Of a stretch of DNA of 20,247 nt, positions 1-8,800 are shown piece after piece. A program made the position numbers and the translations under genes. Origin of the DNA: DATIJP01 sp964569185 (GTDB lineage: Bacteria; Chlamydiota; Chlamydiia; Chlamydiales; Rhabdochlamydiaceae); assembly GCA_964569185.1 (NCBI GenBank), contig CAZMTP010000031.1, positions 1-20,247 of the forward strand, read 5' to 3'. Below the pieces are notes generated by a model. The model was not told the origin of the DNA, did not search any database, and was given only the letters and a program-made list of their open reading frames with translations. Numbering within the stretch: the first letter of the stretch is position 1; every line of letters begins with the position of its first letter.

Positions 1-667
1 CGATATCCGCAATGTGGGTCGTCACAGCATTTAAAAAGTGGCGGTCATGGCTCACCACAATGAGGGTACCTTGATACCCATGCAGAAATGTCTCTAGCCA
101 ACCAATCGACTCCAGATCAAGATGGTTGGTCGGCTCATCCAAAATCAGTGCGGGCGGATTGCCGAAGAGGGCCTGGCAAAGCAGCACACGGAACTGTTGG
201 TCAGTGGGGATCATCGACATTTTGAGCTGATGCAGCTCTTGAGGGATTCCCATTCCAAGAAGAAGCACTTCTGCTTCCGATTCTGCGCTATATCCATCTT
301 CTTCTGCGATCACCTCTTCGAGTTCGCCTAAGCGTATACCTATTGCATCGGTCATCTCCTGTTCATAGAGGCGGTCTCTTTCTGCTAAAGCATCCCATAG
401 GCGGCCATTGCCCATCACTACAGCATCGACCACGCGCGACTCTCTAAAACTTTCGATATTCTGTTTCAAATAGCCCAATTTATTCGGACGGAACACTGTT
501 CCAGATGTGGACTCTTCAAACCCAGCGATGATTTTTAAGAGTGTCGATTTTCCAGAACCATTGGGACCGGTCAGACCGTAGCGGCATCCCTCGTTGAAAG
601 AAATGGTCACATCTTCAAATAGGACGCGGCTTTTAACTTTTTTTGTAATAGAGTTTAGAGTAATCAT
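1..667 (-). CDS. ybiT: ABC-F family ATPase, YbiT-like (partial, C-terminal part outside window)
   Basis: Reverse-strand reading from the ATG at 667 stays open for 222 codons to the window edge, so only the first nucleotide-binding domain is present. Visible motifs: Walker A GPNGSGKST (residues 34-42), Q-loop near 69, Walker B/D-loop LILDEPTNHLD (174-184) and H-switch SHDRHFL (206-212). The place of the usual LSGGQ signature is taken by MSMIPTDQQFRVLL (150-163), which resembles the MSEVAPGWKLRVLL form I recall from E. coli YbiT, and no membrane segment is present. ABC-F proteins are soluble ATPases that act on ribosomes; YbiT-type members are thought to help translation through difficult stretches. 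It is divergent from xerC with only 17 nt between the start codons, so its promoter must lie within xerC or that gap. The family is secure; the subfamily rests on the signature region and general alignment from memory. Confidence 0.9.
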   Translation of the reverse strand, partial: MITLNSITKKVKSRVLFEDVTISFNEGCRYGLTGPNGSGKSTLLKIIAGFEESTSGTVFRPNKLGYLKQNIESFRESRVVDAVVMGNGRLWDALAERDRLYEQEMTDAIGIRLGELEEVIAEEDGYSAESEAEVLLLGMGIPQELHQLKMSMIPTDQQFRVLLCQALFGNPPALILDEPTNHLDLESIGWLETFLHGYQGTLIVVSHDRHFLNAVTTHIADI

Positions 668-684
668 GGGAATAGGATAGCAGC

Positions 685-1587
685 ATGGAACTGATAAATC
701 AATTCTTACATTACCTGAAAGTGGTCAAAAATGCCTCAGAGCATACCCTTCGCAACTACTCGCTAGATTTACAAGGATTAAAAAAATATCTTTCCGCAGA
801 GATGACGCTCGAACAGGTGGATAAAAGGACGATCCGTAATTATTTGGCACATCTCCATGCAAAAAAAGCGGCCAAACGGACCATTTTAAGACGCATTGGA
901 ACGCTGCGCTCGTTTTTCCATTATCTTAAGAGGGAAAAGCGGATCCAGATCGACCCGATGGAAGAGATTGAAAGCCCAAAATTAGAAAAAAAGTTGCCTC
1001 CATTTTTAACCTATGAAGTGGTGGAGAGATTTTTTGCGCAGCCTGACCTAAAAAGTTATCTAGGACTGCGTGACCGGTGTATCATGGAGCTTTTTTATAG
1101 CTCAGGGCTGCGGGTGAGTGAACTTGTGGGGCTTAACAGGCAAGATTTTGATCAGGAAAATGGGATGCTCCATATCCGTGGAAAGGGTAAAAAAGAGCGA
1201 AAAGTGCCTATCACGAAAAACGCGGCGAAATGGATCCGCGACTATCTTGATCATCCCCAGCGATTGTTAGATAGTCAAGAGCAGCGCAAGCAGAAAGATG
1301 CCGAGGCTATCTTTCTTAATAAGTGGGGCACACGAATTAGCGTGCGTTCGGTAGACCGCAATTTTAAATATTATCTCAAGCAAAGTGGGCTTGCAGCAAC
1401 CATCACGCCGCATACGATTCGGCATGCCATTGCCACCCATTGGCTGGAAAAAGGGATGGACCTTAAAACGATCCAACTTCTTCTCGGCCATAGTAGCCTT
1501 GCAACCACCACAATCTATACTCAAGTCTCTACTTCACTCAAAACTAAAGTGTATAATGAGACCCACCCCAGCGCCCTAAAGGAATAA
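685..1587 (+). CDS. xerC: Tyrosine recombinase XerC
   Basis: A 300-residue site-specific tyrosine recombinase. The N-terminal SAM-like core-binding domain (about 1-95) is followed by the catalytic domain. Catalytic residues are all visible: R143 (in GLRVSEL), K167 (in RGKGKKERKVP), H243 and R246 (in TPHTIRHAIATHWLE), H269 (LLGHSSL) and the nucleophile Y278 (TTTIYTQV). XerC acts with XerD at dif to resolve chromosome dimers at division. The sequence matches my recollection of chlamydial XerC, including the TPHTIRH-IATHWLE-GMDLKTIQLLLGH stretch and the C-terminal NETHP. The ATG at 685 has AGGA about 10 nt upstream. XerC rather than XerD is assigned from the chlamydial likeness and the divergent ABC-F neighbour, an arrangement I believe also occurs in Chlamydia. 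No dif-like site was recognised nearby. Confidence 0.93.
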   Translation: MELINQFLHYLKVVKNASEHTLRNYSLDLQGLKKYLSAEMTLEQVDKRTIRNYLAHLHAKKAAKRTILRRIGTLRSFFHYLKREKRIQIDPMEEIESPKLEKKLPPFLTYEVVERFFAQPDLKSYLGLRDRCIMELFYSSGLRVSELVGLNRQDFDQENGMLHIRGKGKKERKVPITKNAAKWIRDYLDHPQRLLDSQEQRKQKDAEAIFLNKWGTRISVRSVDRNFKYYLKQSGLAATITPHTIRHAIATHWLEKGMDLKTIQLLLGHSSLATTTIYTQVSTSLKTKVYNETHPSALKE

Positions 1588-1608
1588 TAATTCTCTATCT
1601 ACTAGTGT

Positions 1609-1705
1609 ATCCTGCTTATCCTGCCGCACCGCGATCCTATGTATCCTGTTCTCTTTAAAAATAAACAAGATAAGGAGGATCGCGGTGCGACAGGATAAGC
1701 AGGAT
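1609..1705. repeat. Large palindrome: two inverted copies of a dispersed repeat
   Basis: The arm 1609-1638 is the reverse complement of 1676-1705 at 29 of 30 positions. The stem continues inward through 1642-1650 and 1664-1672 with one mismatch, leaving a short A/T-rich loop around 1651-1663. Each arm contains the words ATCCTGCTTATCCTG and GCGATCCT, with a small CGC-ACC-GCG inner palindrome. A third, single copy lies at 16523-16565. The element sits between the 3' ends of xerC (+) and rnpB (-), so it could form a bidirectional terminator-like hairpin or be a REP-like mobile palindrome. No long T-run directly follows the stem, so a simple intrinsic terminator is not established. Confidence 0.85.
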
Positions 1706-1729
1706 TTATCTTTCAGATCTGTTTAAAAA

Positions 1730-2079
1730 ATAGGGAAAGCAGTTAAGCCGGATTTTGTCGAGGACAATCATTCTTCTAGGGAGTTTGTCACCAAACTCCT
1801 CGAGCGACGCTCTATTAGATCAGAGAGTGCGGAGAACACTTAAATACCTGATCTTGTCTTGCTTCAGATAGGGTTTATCGCAGTCTGCATCTCTGCAGAT
1901 CAGGGAAACTCCTAAAGCTCCCATTTTCAACCTGTCTGTTAATAAAAACAGCGGACTATTTTCTGTTACACTTTCCGTAGCCTTGCGGCCCCCAGCCTTT
2001 CGCTGGTATCTTCTCCTGTGAAGTCCAGACTTTCCTCTCCCATCCTAAAGGATGACAGCGATTGTCTTGCTTTCCCTAA
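1730..2079 (-). ncRNA. rnpB: RNase P RNA (bacterial type A)
   Basis: The reverse strand carries the conserved landmarks of RNase P RNA in order: GAGGAAAGTCTGGACTTCACAG near the 5' end, the CGGAAAGTGTAACAGAAAATAG core, a GATAAACCC...GAAGCAAG region, and GACAAAATCCGGCTTA near the 3' end. The ends pair as P1 (2069-2077 with 1732-1740, nine base pairs), and GACAATC/GATTGTC pair as P2. A GNRA-capped hairpin is seen at 1780-1799 (GGAGTTTG, GTGA loop, CAAACTCC). A run of T follows the 3' P1 strand (revcomp of 1722-1731), consistent with termination there. This RNA removes 5' leaders from pre-tRNAs together with RnpA. The 5' end lies about 7 nt after the stop codon of the zinc-ribbon gene, so it may be cotranscribed and processed. 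Exact ends are approximate by a few bases. Confidence 0.95.
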
Positions 2080-2085
2080 AGCTAT

Positions 2086-2856
2086 TTAAGCGCCCACCAT
2101 GCGGCGGCGACGGCGTTTAGGCGCAGCGCCCGTTTCACCTTCTGGAGCTTCCGCCTCTTGCCAGTAGTGGATGCGTGAGCAGTGTTCGCAAAAGATCAGA
2201 TTTTCCCCTTTGCGGACTAAATTTTCATGTTGCGCTGTGAGTACAATGTGACAGCCGCTGCACGTGCGGTTTTCTACAGGGACCACTACGCGGTCTTTCT
2301 TATTGCGCAATAGTCTTTCGTAAATGGCCAAAATTTCTGTATCCGCATTGGCAGCCAGGGCGTCTCTTTGCATTTTTAATTGAGACCCTTCTTCATTGAT
2401 CAATTTAATGCTCGATTGGATCTCATTTTCAAGAACTAGACTGCTTTCTTCAGAGGTTTTTAAGCTCTTTTTGATTTTATCAAGCAGCTCTTCTTCGGTC
2501 ACGCGCCGGTCAACAAGATCAGATACTTTCTGCTCGACAGAGACTTTCTCTCTTTCTAGACCGGTCATCTCTTGTGTCAGAGCATTAAACTCTTCTACCT
2601 TTTTGATCTGGACTTGTCTTGATTCTAACCCTTTCAGTTTTTCCACGATTTCTTCGATCTTTTTCTCATGGGTCTGAATTGTGCTATTCATTTCTGTGAT
2701 CTCTTTTTCTTTGTCGGTCAGCTGCTGATGGAGCTCTTGGCGCAGCGCTTCAATCTGTTGCAGTTCGCGTTGCCGCTCCCGCTTAATCCGCATGAGACGG
2801 ATCATCTTCATATCAAGTTCTTGGATCTCTAAAATAAGTTTAAGTCTTTCTTTCAT
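2086..2856 (-). CDS. Coiled-coil protein with C-terminal C4 zinc ribbon (COG1579/CT398-like)
   Basis: A 256-residue protein. Residues 1 to about 180 are charged, heptad-rich helix (long antiparallel coiled coil). The end is a C4 zinc ribbon with CSGC at 199-202 and CEHC at 223-226. A short tail, EAPEGETGAAPKRRRRRMVGA, adds a very basic patch. Family and layout match the zf-RING_7/DUF164 proteins; the Chlamydia member CT398 has been described structurally and reported to contact the sigma-54 factor and secretion components. That role is knowledge of a relative, not shown here. The gene is divergent from glyA across 129 nt and is followed within a few bases by rnpB. I recall DUF164 genes lying next to rnpB in other phyla as well, which would make the pairing conserved. 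AAGGA lies about 13 nt before the ATG. Confidence 0.88.
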   Translation of the reverse strand: MKERLKLILEIQELDMKMIRLMRIKRERQRELQQIEALRQELHQQLTDKEKEITEMNSTIQTHEKKIEEIVEKLKGLESRQVQIKKVEEFNALTQEMTGLEREKVSVEQKVSDLVDRRVTEEELLDKIKKSLKTSEESSLVLENEIQSSIKLINEEGSQLKMQRDALAANADTEILAIYERLLRNKKDRVVVPVENRTCSGCHIVLTAQHENLVRKGENLIFCEHCSRIHYWQEAEAPEGETGAAPKRRRRRMVGA

Positions 2857-2985
2857 AAAATAAGTTTTTCCTTAAGGTAGCACGAGCATATCGTTTTAAA
2901 TCAAATAGTCTCAAGGGAAATTTTCAGGGTATAAATTAATTTTTTTAGATGCGCATTCGCTCGAATTCCAGTATTCTGGGGGTTT

Positions 2986-4458
2986 ATGTATTTGAAAAAA
3001 TATTTTGAGAAAGTCCCTGAAAGCAAACGCACATCCAGCGCGATCGCCTATATGGCCTCTTTGGATGCCGTTACTAAAGAATTTCCTTTGGTGGCAGAGA
3101 AGATTGTCCAAGAGCTGAAAGACCAGAGAAGCCACCTGAAATTAATCGCCTCTGAAAATTTCTGCTCACTTCCTGTCCAGCTGGCAATGGGTAACCTTCT
3201 CACAGACAAATATTCTGAGGGGTACCCCTATCACCGTTTCTATGCGGGCTGTGAGAATGTGGATGTGATTGAAGCGGCAGCCGTCGATGAAGCTAAGAAA
3301 ATTTTTGGCTGTGACCACGCCTATGTTCAACCCCATTCTGGCGCCGATGCCAATCTGGTTGCTTTTTGGGCCATTTTGATCAGCCGCGTGCAGAACAAAG
3401 AGCTGGAACAGCTGGGTAAAAAATCGATCGATGAGTTGACCCCGGAAGAGTACGAGAAGATCCGCAAGCATCTTGTGAACCAGAAAATGATGGGAATGTC
3501 TCTCAGTTCTGGGGGCCATCTCACCCATGGCTTTAAGCATAATATCTCTGCCAAGATCATGCATTCTGTTCCCTATGATGTGGACTCTAAAACGGGGCTT
3601 TTAGATTATATGGCGCTGCAAGAGCAGGTCAAACGGGAGAAGCCAGCGATCCTAGTGGTCGGTTATTCGGCTTATCCGCGCCTGATCGACTTTGCTAAGA
3701 TGCGCGAGATCGCAGATAGTGTAGGCGCTACGCTTTTTGTTGATATGGCCCATTTTGCAGGACTTGTCGCAGGAAAAGTGATGCTTGGGAATTATAATCC
3801 TGTTCCTTTCGCTCATATTGTGACCTCGACCACGCATAAAACATTACGTGGACCGCGTGGCGGCCTTGTGCTCTGTCAAAAAGAGCTCAAAGAGATGGTA
3901 GATAAGGGCTGTCCGCTGGTACTGGGCGGGCCGCTGCAGCATGTGATTGCTGCCAAAGCGCTCGCCTTCAAAGAGGCCAACACAGTAGAGTTCCAAAAAT
4001 ATGCGCATCAGATTGTGGCCAATAGCAGGGCGCTCGCCTCTCATCTGATTTCCAAAGGAGCAGAACTGACCACGCGTGGGACGGATAATCACCTGATGGT
4101 GATCGATGTGATGAAATCTTTTGGGCTGACAGGGCGCCAGGCAGAAACTCTTTTGCGTGAAGCCGGCTTTACTGTGAACCGCAATAGCGTTCCTTTTGAT
4201 ACCAATGGCGCATGGTACACTTCTGGCGTGCGTATTGGGACGCCAGCGGTCACAACACTAGGCATGAAAGAAAAGGAAATGGAAGAAATTGCGGCCTGGA
4301 TCTATGAACTTTTAAAAGCTGCCAAGCCAGTCGCCGATCAAAAAGGAAATATGCGTTCTAAAGCGACCGTAGAACCGCATCTACTTAAAAAAATTAAACA
4401 GTCTGTTATTGAATTATTAAAAAGATTTCCTTTATATCCAGAACTGATAATTGATTAA
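2986..4458 (+). CDS. glyA: Serine hydroxymethyltransferase
   Basis: A 490-residue PLP enzyme that interconverts serine and glycine with tetrahydrofolate, supplying one-carbon units. Visible: KLIASENFCS, YSEGYPYHRFYAGCENVD, the HSGADAN segment, SSGGHLTHG, DMAHFAGLVAG, and the PLP-binding lysine K285 in TSTTHKTLRGPRGG. The protein is longer than the usual 415-430 residues because of an N-terminal extension of about 30 residues and an insert of about 35 residues (around 137-172, ending NQKMMGM), both features I associate with chlamydial GlyA. In Chlamydia, GlyA has been reported to have side activity as an alanine racemase, giving D-alanine for peptidoglycan. It is first in a plus-strand operon with clpP, dapF and a SNF2 helicase. 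A GGGGG run 5 nt before the ATG may act as the ribosome site; the ATG at 3052 is a possible internal start, but the N-terminal extension reads as protein. Confidence 0.96.
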   Translation: MYLKKYFEKVPESKRTSSAIAYMASLDAVTKEFPLVAEKIVQELKDQRSHLKLIASENFCSLPVQLAMGNLLTDKYSEGYPYHRFYAGCENVDVIEAAAVDEAKKIFGCDHAYVQPHSGADANLVAFWAILISRVQNKELEQLGKKSIDELTPEEYEKIRKHLVNQKMMGMSLSSGGHLTHGFKHNISAKIMHSVPYDVDSKTGLLDYMALQEQVKREKPAILVVGYSAYPRLIDFAKMREIADSVGATLFVDMAHFAGLVAGKVMLGNYNPVPFAHIVTSTTHKTLRGPRGGLVLCQKELKEMVDKGCPLVLGGPLQHVIAAKALAFKEANTVEFQKYAHQIVANSRALASHLISKGAELTTRGTDNHLMVIDVMKSFGLTGRQAETLLREAGFTVNRNSVPFDTNGAWYTSGVRIGTPAVTTLGMKEKEMEEIAAWIYELLKAAKPVADQKGNMRSKATVEPHLLKKIKQSVIELLKRFPLYPELIID

Positions 4459-4501
4459 ATAAACTAAACGAGCCATAATGAGATTTTGATGTGGGGGACT
4501 C

Positions 4502-5113
4502 ATGGAAGACGAAGAGTATGAAAATGATGTACAGGTAGCTGTTAAAAAGGCGCCCAATTTGGATGATCGTATCGATGATGAGCTGATCAAGGCGCGCCGC
4601 ATTTTTCTTTCGCAAGCTGTGGATGACCGTAGTTCTAAAGAGATTATCCGCAAGCTCTGGTATCTAGAGATGACCCAACCCAAAAAGCCAATCCTATTTG
4701 TCATCAATTCGCCTGGTGGGTCGGTCGATGCAGGGCTAGCGATCTGGGACACTGTCCAGATGATCTCTTCTCCTGTGACTACACTAGTCACAGGGATTGC
4801 GGCGTCGATGGGCTCTGTTCTAAGCCTTTGTGCTGCTCCTGGAAGACGGTTTGCCACTCCTTATGCGCGCATCATGATTCACCAGCCGCGCATTATGGGC
4901 ATTATTCAGGGCCAAGCAACAGACTTAGACATTCAGGCAAAAGAGATCATCAAAACACGCAATATGCTCATAGATATCTATGTAGAAAAGACGGGAAAAG
5001 ATCGTAAAACCATCGAAAAAGCGATCGACCGTGATACCTGGTATTCGGCAGACGAAGCGCTTGAGTATGGCCTGCTAGATAAAGTTGTGAATTCTTTTGA
5101 AGATGTAGCGTAA
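4502..5113 (+). CDS. clpP: ATP-dependent Clp protease proteolytic subunit (ClpP1-like)
   Basis: A 203-residue serine protease subunit that forms the barrel used by ClpX/ClpC. The catalytic triad is visible: S102 in TGIAASMGSVLSLC, H127 in ARIMIHQP, and D178 in AIDRDTWYSADEALEYGLLD. The substrate-strand motif INSPGGSVDAGLAIWD is intact. An acidic N-terminal stretch (MEDEEYENDV) precedes the fold and is longer than the typical processed start. The sequence is closest in memory to Chlamydia ClpP1 (CT431; for example KLWYLE and LCAAPGRRFATP), and chlamydiae carry a second clpP next to clpX elsewhere, so this is probably the stand-alone paralogue. It lies 43 nt after glyA and 3 nt before dapF, in the chlamydial order. 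GGGGGAC lies just before the ATG as a possible ribosome site. Confidence 0.95.
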   Translation: MEDEEYENDVQVAVKKAPNLDDRIDDELIKARRIFLSQAVDDRSSKEIIRKLWYLEMTQPKKPILFVINSPGGSVDAGLAIWDTVQMISSPVTTLVTGIAASMGSVLSLCAAPGRRFATPYARIMIHQPRIMGIIQGQATDLDIQAKEIIKTRNMLIDIYVEKTGKDRKTIEKAIDRDTWYSADEALEYGLLDKVVNSFEDVA

Positions 5114-5116
5114 TTT

Positions 5117-5869
5117 GTGCTCTCTTTTTCTAAGTACCATTCCTCAGGCAATGATCTGATCCTTGTCGAGGATGTTGGAAGGCAGTTCCCTGCGCACGAA
5201 ATCTCTTTTATTCAGCAGCTTTGTCATCGAAAATTTGGCATTGGCGCCGATGGGCTTGTCTTACTCCAGCGCGCGGAGCCCGATTTTGCAATGCGCTTTT
5301 TTAACCCAGACGGAAGTGAAGCTGCCCAATGCGGCAACGCGCTTCTATGCTTAGGCCATTTTATCCATGCTTTAGGCCATCTATCTGCGCACTACAATAT
5401 CCAGACCAAAAGTGGGAGGCGCACGGTGCGCGCGCAAGGGAATCAGATGGTCGCTTCTTTGGGTGTGCCGCGCCTTTTACAGTGGGATCTGCCCGTGCCC
5501 CTAGAAGCGCAGCAGTTGCGCTGCTTCGTGGTCGATACAGGAGTGCCGCATGCTGTGGTTTTCGAAAATCTAAGCCATTTTCCCCTGTTTTCTAAAAAAA
5601 TCAGAGAAAATTTAGGGACGAATGTGAATTTTGCCCAAGTGGTGCAAGAGAAAGTGGTGCAGATGCGCACTTTTGAACGGGGAGTCGAAGGAGAAACGGA
5701 TGCGTGCGGCACAGGCGCCGCTGCGGTGGCTTTTGTGGTTGCAAAACAAAGAGGCTGGCAAGGTAAATTTGAAATGGTCTTTGCCAGCGGGCAAGTATTA
5801 GACGTATATGTCACAGATCAGGTGGAAATCGCAGGACAACCTAAATGTGTCTTTAAAGGGTTCTTATGA
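5117..5869 (+). CDS. dapF: Diaminopimelate epimerase
   Basis: A 250-residue epimerase that converts LL- to meso-diaminopimelate for lysine and peptidoglycan. The two active-site cysteines are present: C72 in GSEAAQCGN and C197 in EGETDACGTGAAAVAF. The N-terminal FSKYHSSGNDLILVE is the family start motif. It is some 20-25 residues shorter than typical DapF. The start is GTG at 5117, three bases after the clpP stop, with no clear ribosome site, which suggests translational coupling. Chlamydia trachomatis DapF has been reported to double as a glutamate racemase because no MurI exists; whether that applies here cannot be told from sequence. The stop overlaps the next ATG by 4 nt. Confidence 0.95.
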   Translation: MLSFSKYHSSGNDLILVEDVGRQFPAHEISFIQQLCHRKFGIGADGLVLLQRAEPDFAMRFFNPDGSEAAQCGNALLCLGHFIHALGHLSAHYNIQTKSGRRTVRAQGNQMVASLGVPRLLQWDLPVPLEAQQLRCFVVDTGVPHAVVFENLSHFPLFSKKIRENLGTNVNFAQVVQEKVVQMRTFERGVEGETDACGTGAAAVAFVVAKQRGWQGKFEMVFASGQVLDVYVTDQVEIAGQPKCVFKGFL

Positions 5870-8800
5870 AGCACCTGCCCTTTTCTAAACAGGATCTGAC
5901 GCTTGCACAGCAGCTCATCAATAAGAAAAAAGTGGCCACTATTCTTTTTTCTGAAGGTACCTATCAGATCGAAGTGCTGGATCTAAAGACGCCCAAAAAA
6001 GCGCACTGGCCTTTTTTGCAAATGGACGATGCAGGAAATATCCAAGATGCATTTTGCAATTGCGCTACCGCGGAGAAAAAAGGAGCCTGTCAACACCTTG
6101 CGGCAGCCTATTTAAAAATCATGAGAGACAGAAAACCGCTTCATGTGCGGTTTAGAGTCTCTCTTTGGAATGCGCTCTGTGAACTGGCCAGCCGTAAATT
6201 GGGTTATGACACTCTTGCACTCTCAAAAGAGGGAAGTGGCTTTCAAGCTGTATCGAATACAGGTAAACAGATTTTTTATATCAAACCACTCAAAGAGCCA
6301 AGTAAAAAAAAGCTCCAAGACATTTTCATCAAACGACCTTTAGAAACAGAAGAGACATCGCTGAAATTTTCCAATCTGTCTCCAGAAGAGATCGCCTTAT
6401 GGCGTCAAGGAAGACCCAGTCATGAGCTGCGCTATGAGCTCTCTTTTTGGTCTGATTTGGCGAAATGGTGGATGGAGCTGCAAGAGAAAGAAGTGGCCTA
6501 CAAGATCCAATTTTCTCATGAAGGAGCAGATACAGGTTTGCCGCACTGGATCACAATCCAGTTTCCAGAACTGGAGGTGGGTTTTTATCTTTCAGAGGTG
6601 AGCTGGCAAGAGCTGATTCCCGCTTTGGCCACTGTGACATCCCCCCTTAAAGTCCACGAATATAGTCATAAAAAAATTAAAAAAATCGACTATTTCCTTG
6701 AAGAGAAGAAATTTCAGATCGAATACCAGGAAAAAAAAGAGGGCAAAACGGAAAAAATCTTAAAAGAGGCGGTTAAAGTCGATGGTTGGCTCTATGTGGC
6801 TGGGGATGGGTTTTACCCCAAAGAGACCGATCCTCTGTTTCAAAAAGAGACCATTGCAGGGCAGCAAATAGAAAAGTTTTTGGACCATTACCTGCTACTC
6901 GCGCAAAAACATCTTGTCGACTACAAGATCCATCCCGGCTTAATCTCACCGCGCTATTTTTTCAGTTTTGATGAGCAGCGGAATTTAAACATCTCCTGCT
7001 ATCTTTTTGAACTGTTTGATTTAGAAAAGCCGCGCGCTGCCTATTTTGGCCATTGGGTCTTTCTTCCAGATAAGGGGTTTTTTCATTTAGAAAACCAGCT
7101 GTTTTATGGCCAACAGAAAATCATTCCTAAAGACAAAGTATCTGCATTTATCAATGAACACCGTGTGCTGCTCTCTTCTTATGAAGGCTTTCAAACCCAT
7201 GTGTCTGAAATTGAATCGCGGATCACGTACCGTTTGACAAAAGAGAACACATTAGAATTTTTCACCCATTTAGAATCAATAGAGGAAGACGAGGAAATTT
7301 TAGATTTAGATGAATGGATCTATGTGCGGGGAAAGGGATTTTATGCCAAAGCGCACGCACGGCCAGGCCTTGTCGTCACGCCGGGACTAAAAATTTCTGA
7401 AGGCGAGATTTCACATTTTATTCAGACCCATCGCGAAGAACTGGAACTGATCACCGGTTTTTTTAGCCATCAATGCCCTTTAAAAAAGGTGGGACTGGAG
7501 CTCTCTTTCACAGAGGAGGGACAGATCAAAGTATCGCCCAGATATTCGTTTGCACCAGGTTACGCGGCAGAGAGGGTAAAATTTTTCGGAGATTACACCT
7601 TTGTGAAAAAGGAAGGTTTTTTTTCTATTCCGCAAGAGCTCAGGCTCCCTGATCAATACCGCAAAGAGACTGTGATTGAAAGAGATTCTGAAGCCTACTT
7701 TTTAGGCTATGAATTAGATCTGCTGCATCCTTTTATTCTTTCCATCGATCCCAAACTAGTGCGGCCCAAATCATTGGGGTTAAGATTATCTCAAATCAAA
7801 CATGACGAAACTTCAAAAACAGGAGAATGGATTTTAGATCTCTCCTATGAAACAGACATTGGACATGTGGATATCTGTAAAATCTGGGAAGGCCTATGCA
7901 CAAACAAACAGTATCTTTTCACCAATGCAGGTCTGATTTTTTTAAAGCAGCCCCGCTTCACCTGGCTGAAAAAAATCACCAAAAAGCAGTGGCTGCAAAA
8001 GGGAAAAAAAACTCGCTTGAACACTTTAGATTGGCTGCGTCTTGCTGCTTTTGAAGAGATCAAAGAACCCAAAGGAAATTCGAAAACGGCTGAGGAGAGC
8101 CGAAAAATTTTGCGCGATTTCCATGCATTTAAAGCGCCAAATCCGATGAATTTAGAGGGACTCAAAAGCGATCTGCGCGCCTATCAGGTGACCGGTGTGC
8201 ATTGGCTCTGGTTTTTATATTGCTATGGGCTTTCAGGATTGCTCTGCGATGAGATGGGCTTGGGAAAAACACATCAGGCGATGGCGCTCATTGCTGCCTC
8301 AAAAAATGTGAAAAGAGAGGTGCCTGTCAAATATCTGGTGGTCTGCCCGACATCGGTCGTCTATCACTGGGAAGAGTTATGTAAACGATTTTTACCGCAT
8401 ATCCGCGTCCATCTTTTTCATGGCATTCTACGTAAAAATGAACTGGTCAAAGAGGGCAATTACGATCTTTTACTCACCACATACGGCATTTTGAGAAGCG
8501 ATCTAAAGTTATTTTCAGATCTCTATTTTGAGATTGCGATTTTTGATGAAATTCAAACCGCCAAAAATATCCATTCGCAAACCAATAAATCGCTCCGTGC
8601 CGTCCACGCGCGTATGCGCCTGGGGCTCACAGGAACGCCGATTGAAAACCAGCTGCTGGAGTTAAAAGCGCTATTTGATGTGGTGCTTCCTAGTTATTTG
8701 CCCGTAGAGTCGCTCTTTAAAGAGCTGTTTGTCCATCCGATTGAAAAATACCAGGACGCGCAAAAAAGACAGCTGCTGGCGCGCCTCATACAGCCATTTG

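Noticed and set aside
122..331. Plus-strand 69-codon open frame near the left edge
   Set aside because: It is antisense to the ABC-F reading, which has clear Walker motifs.
1609..1705. CRISPR-like repeats
   Set aside because: The units are inverted, not direct, and there are no regular spacers or cas genes.
2928..2936. TATAAA before glyA as a sigma-70-type -10 box
   Set aside because: It lies at a plausible place, but no convincing -35 element is found at the right distance, so no promoter is called.
5443..5814. Minus-strand open frame of 123 codons inside dapF
   Set aside because: It mirrors a well-supported dapF with both catalytic cysteines and has no recognisable protein features.
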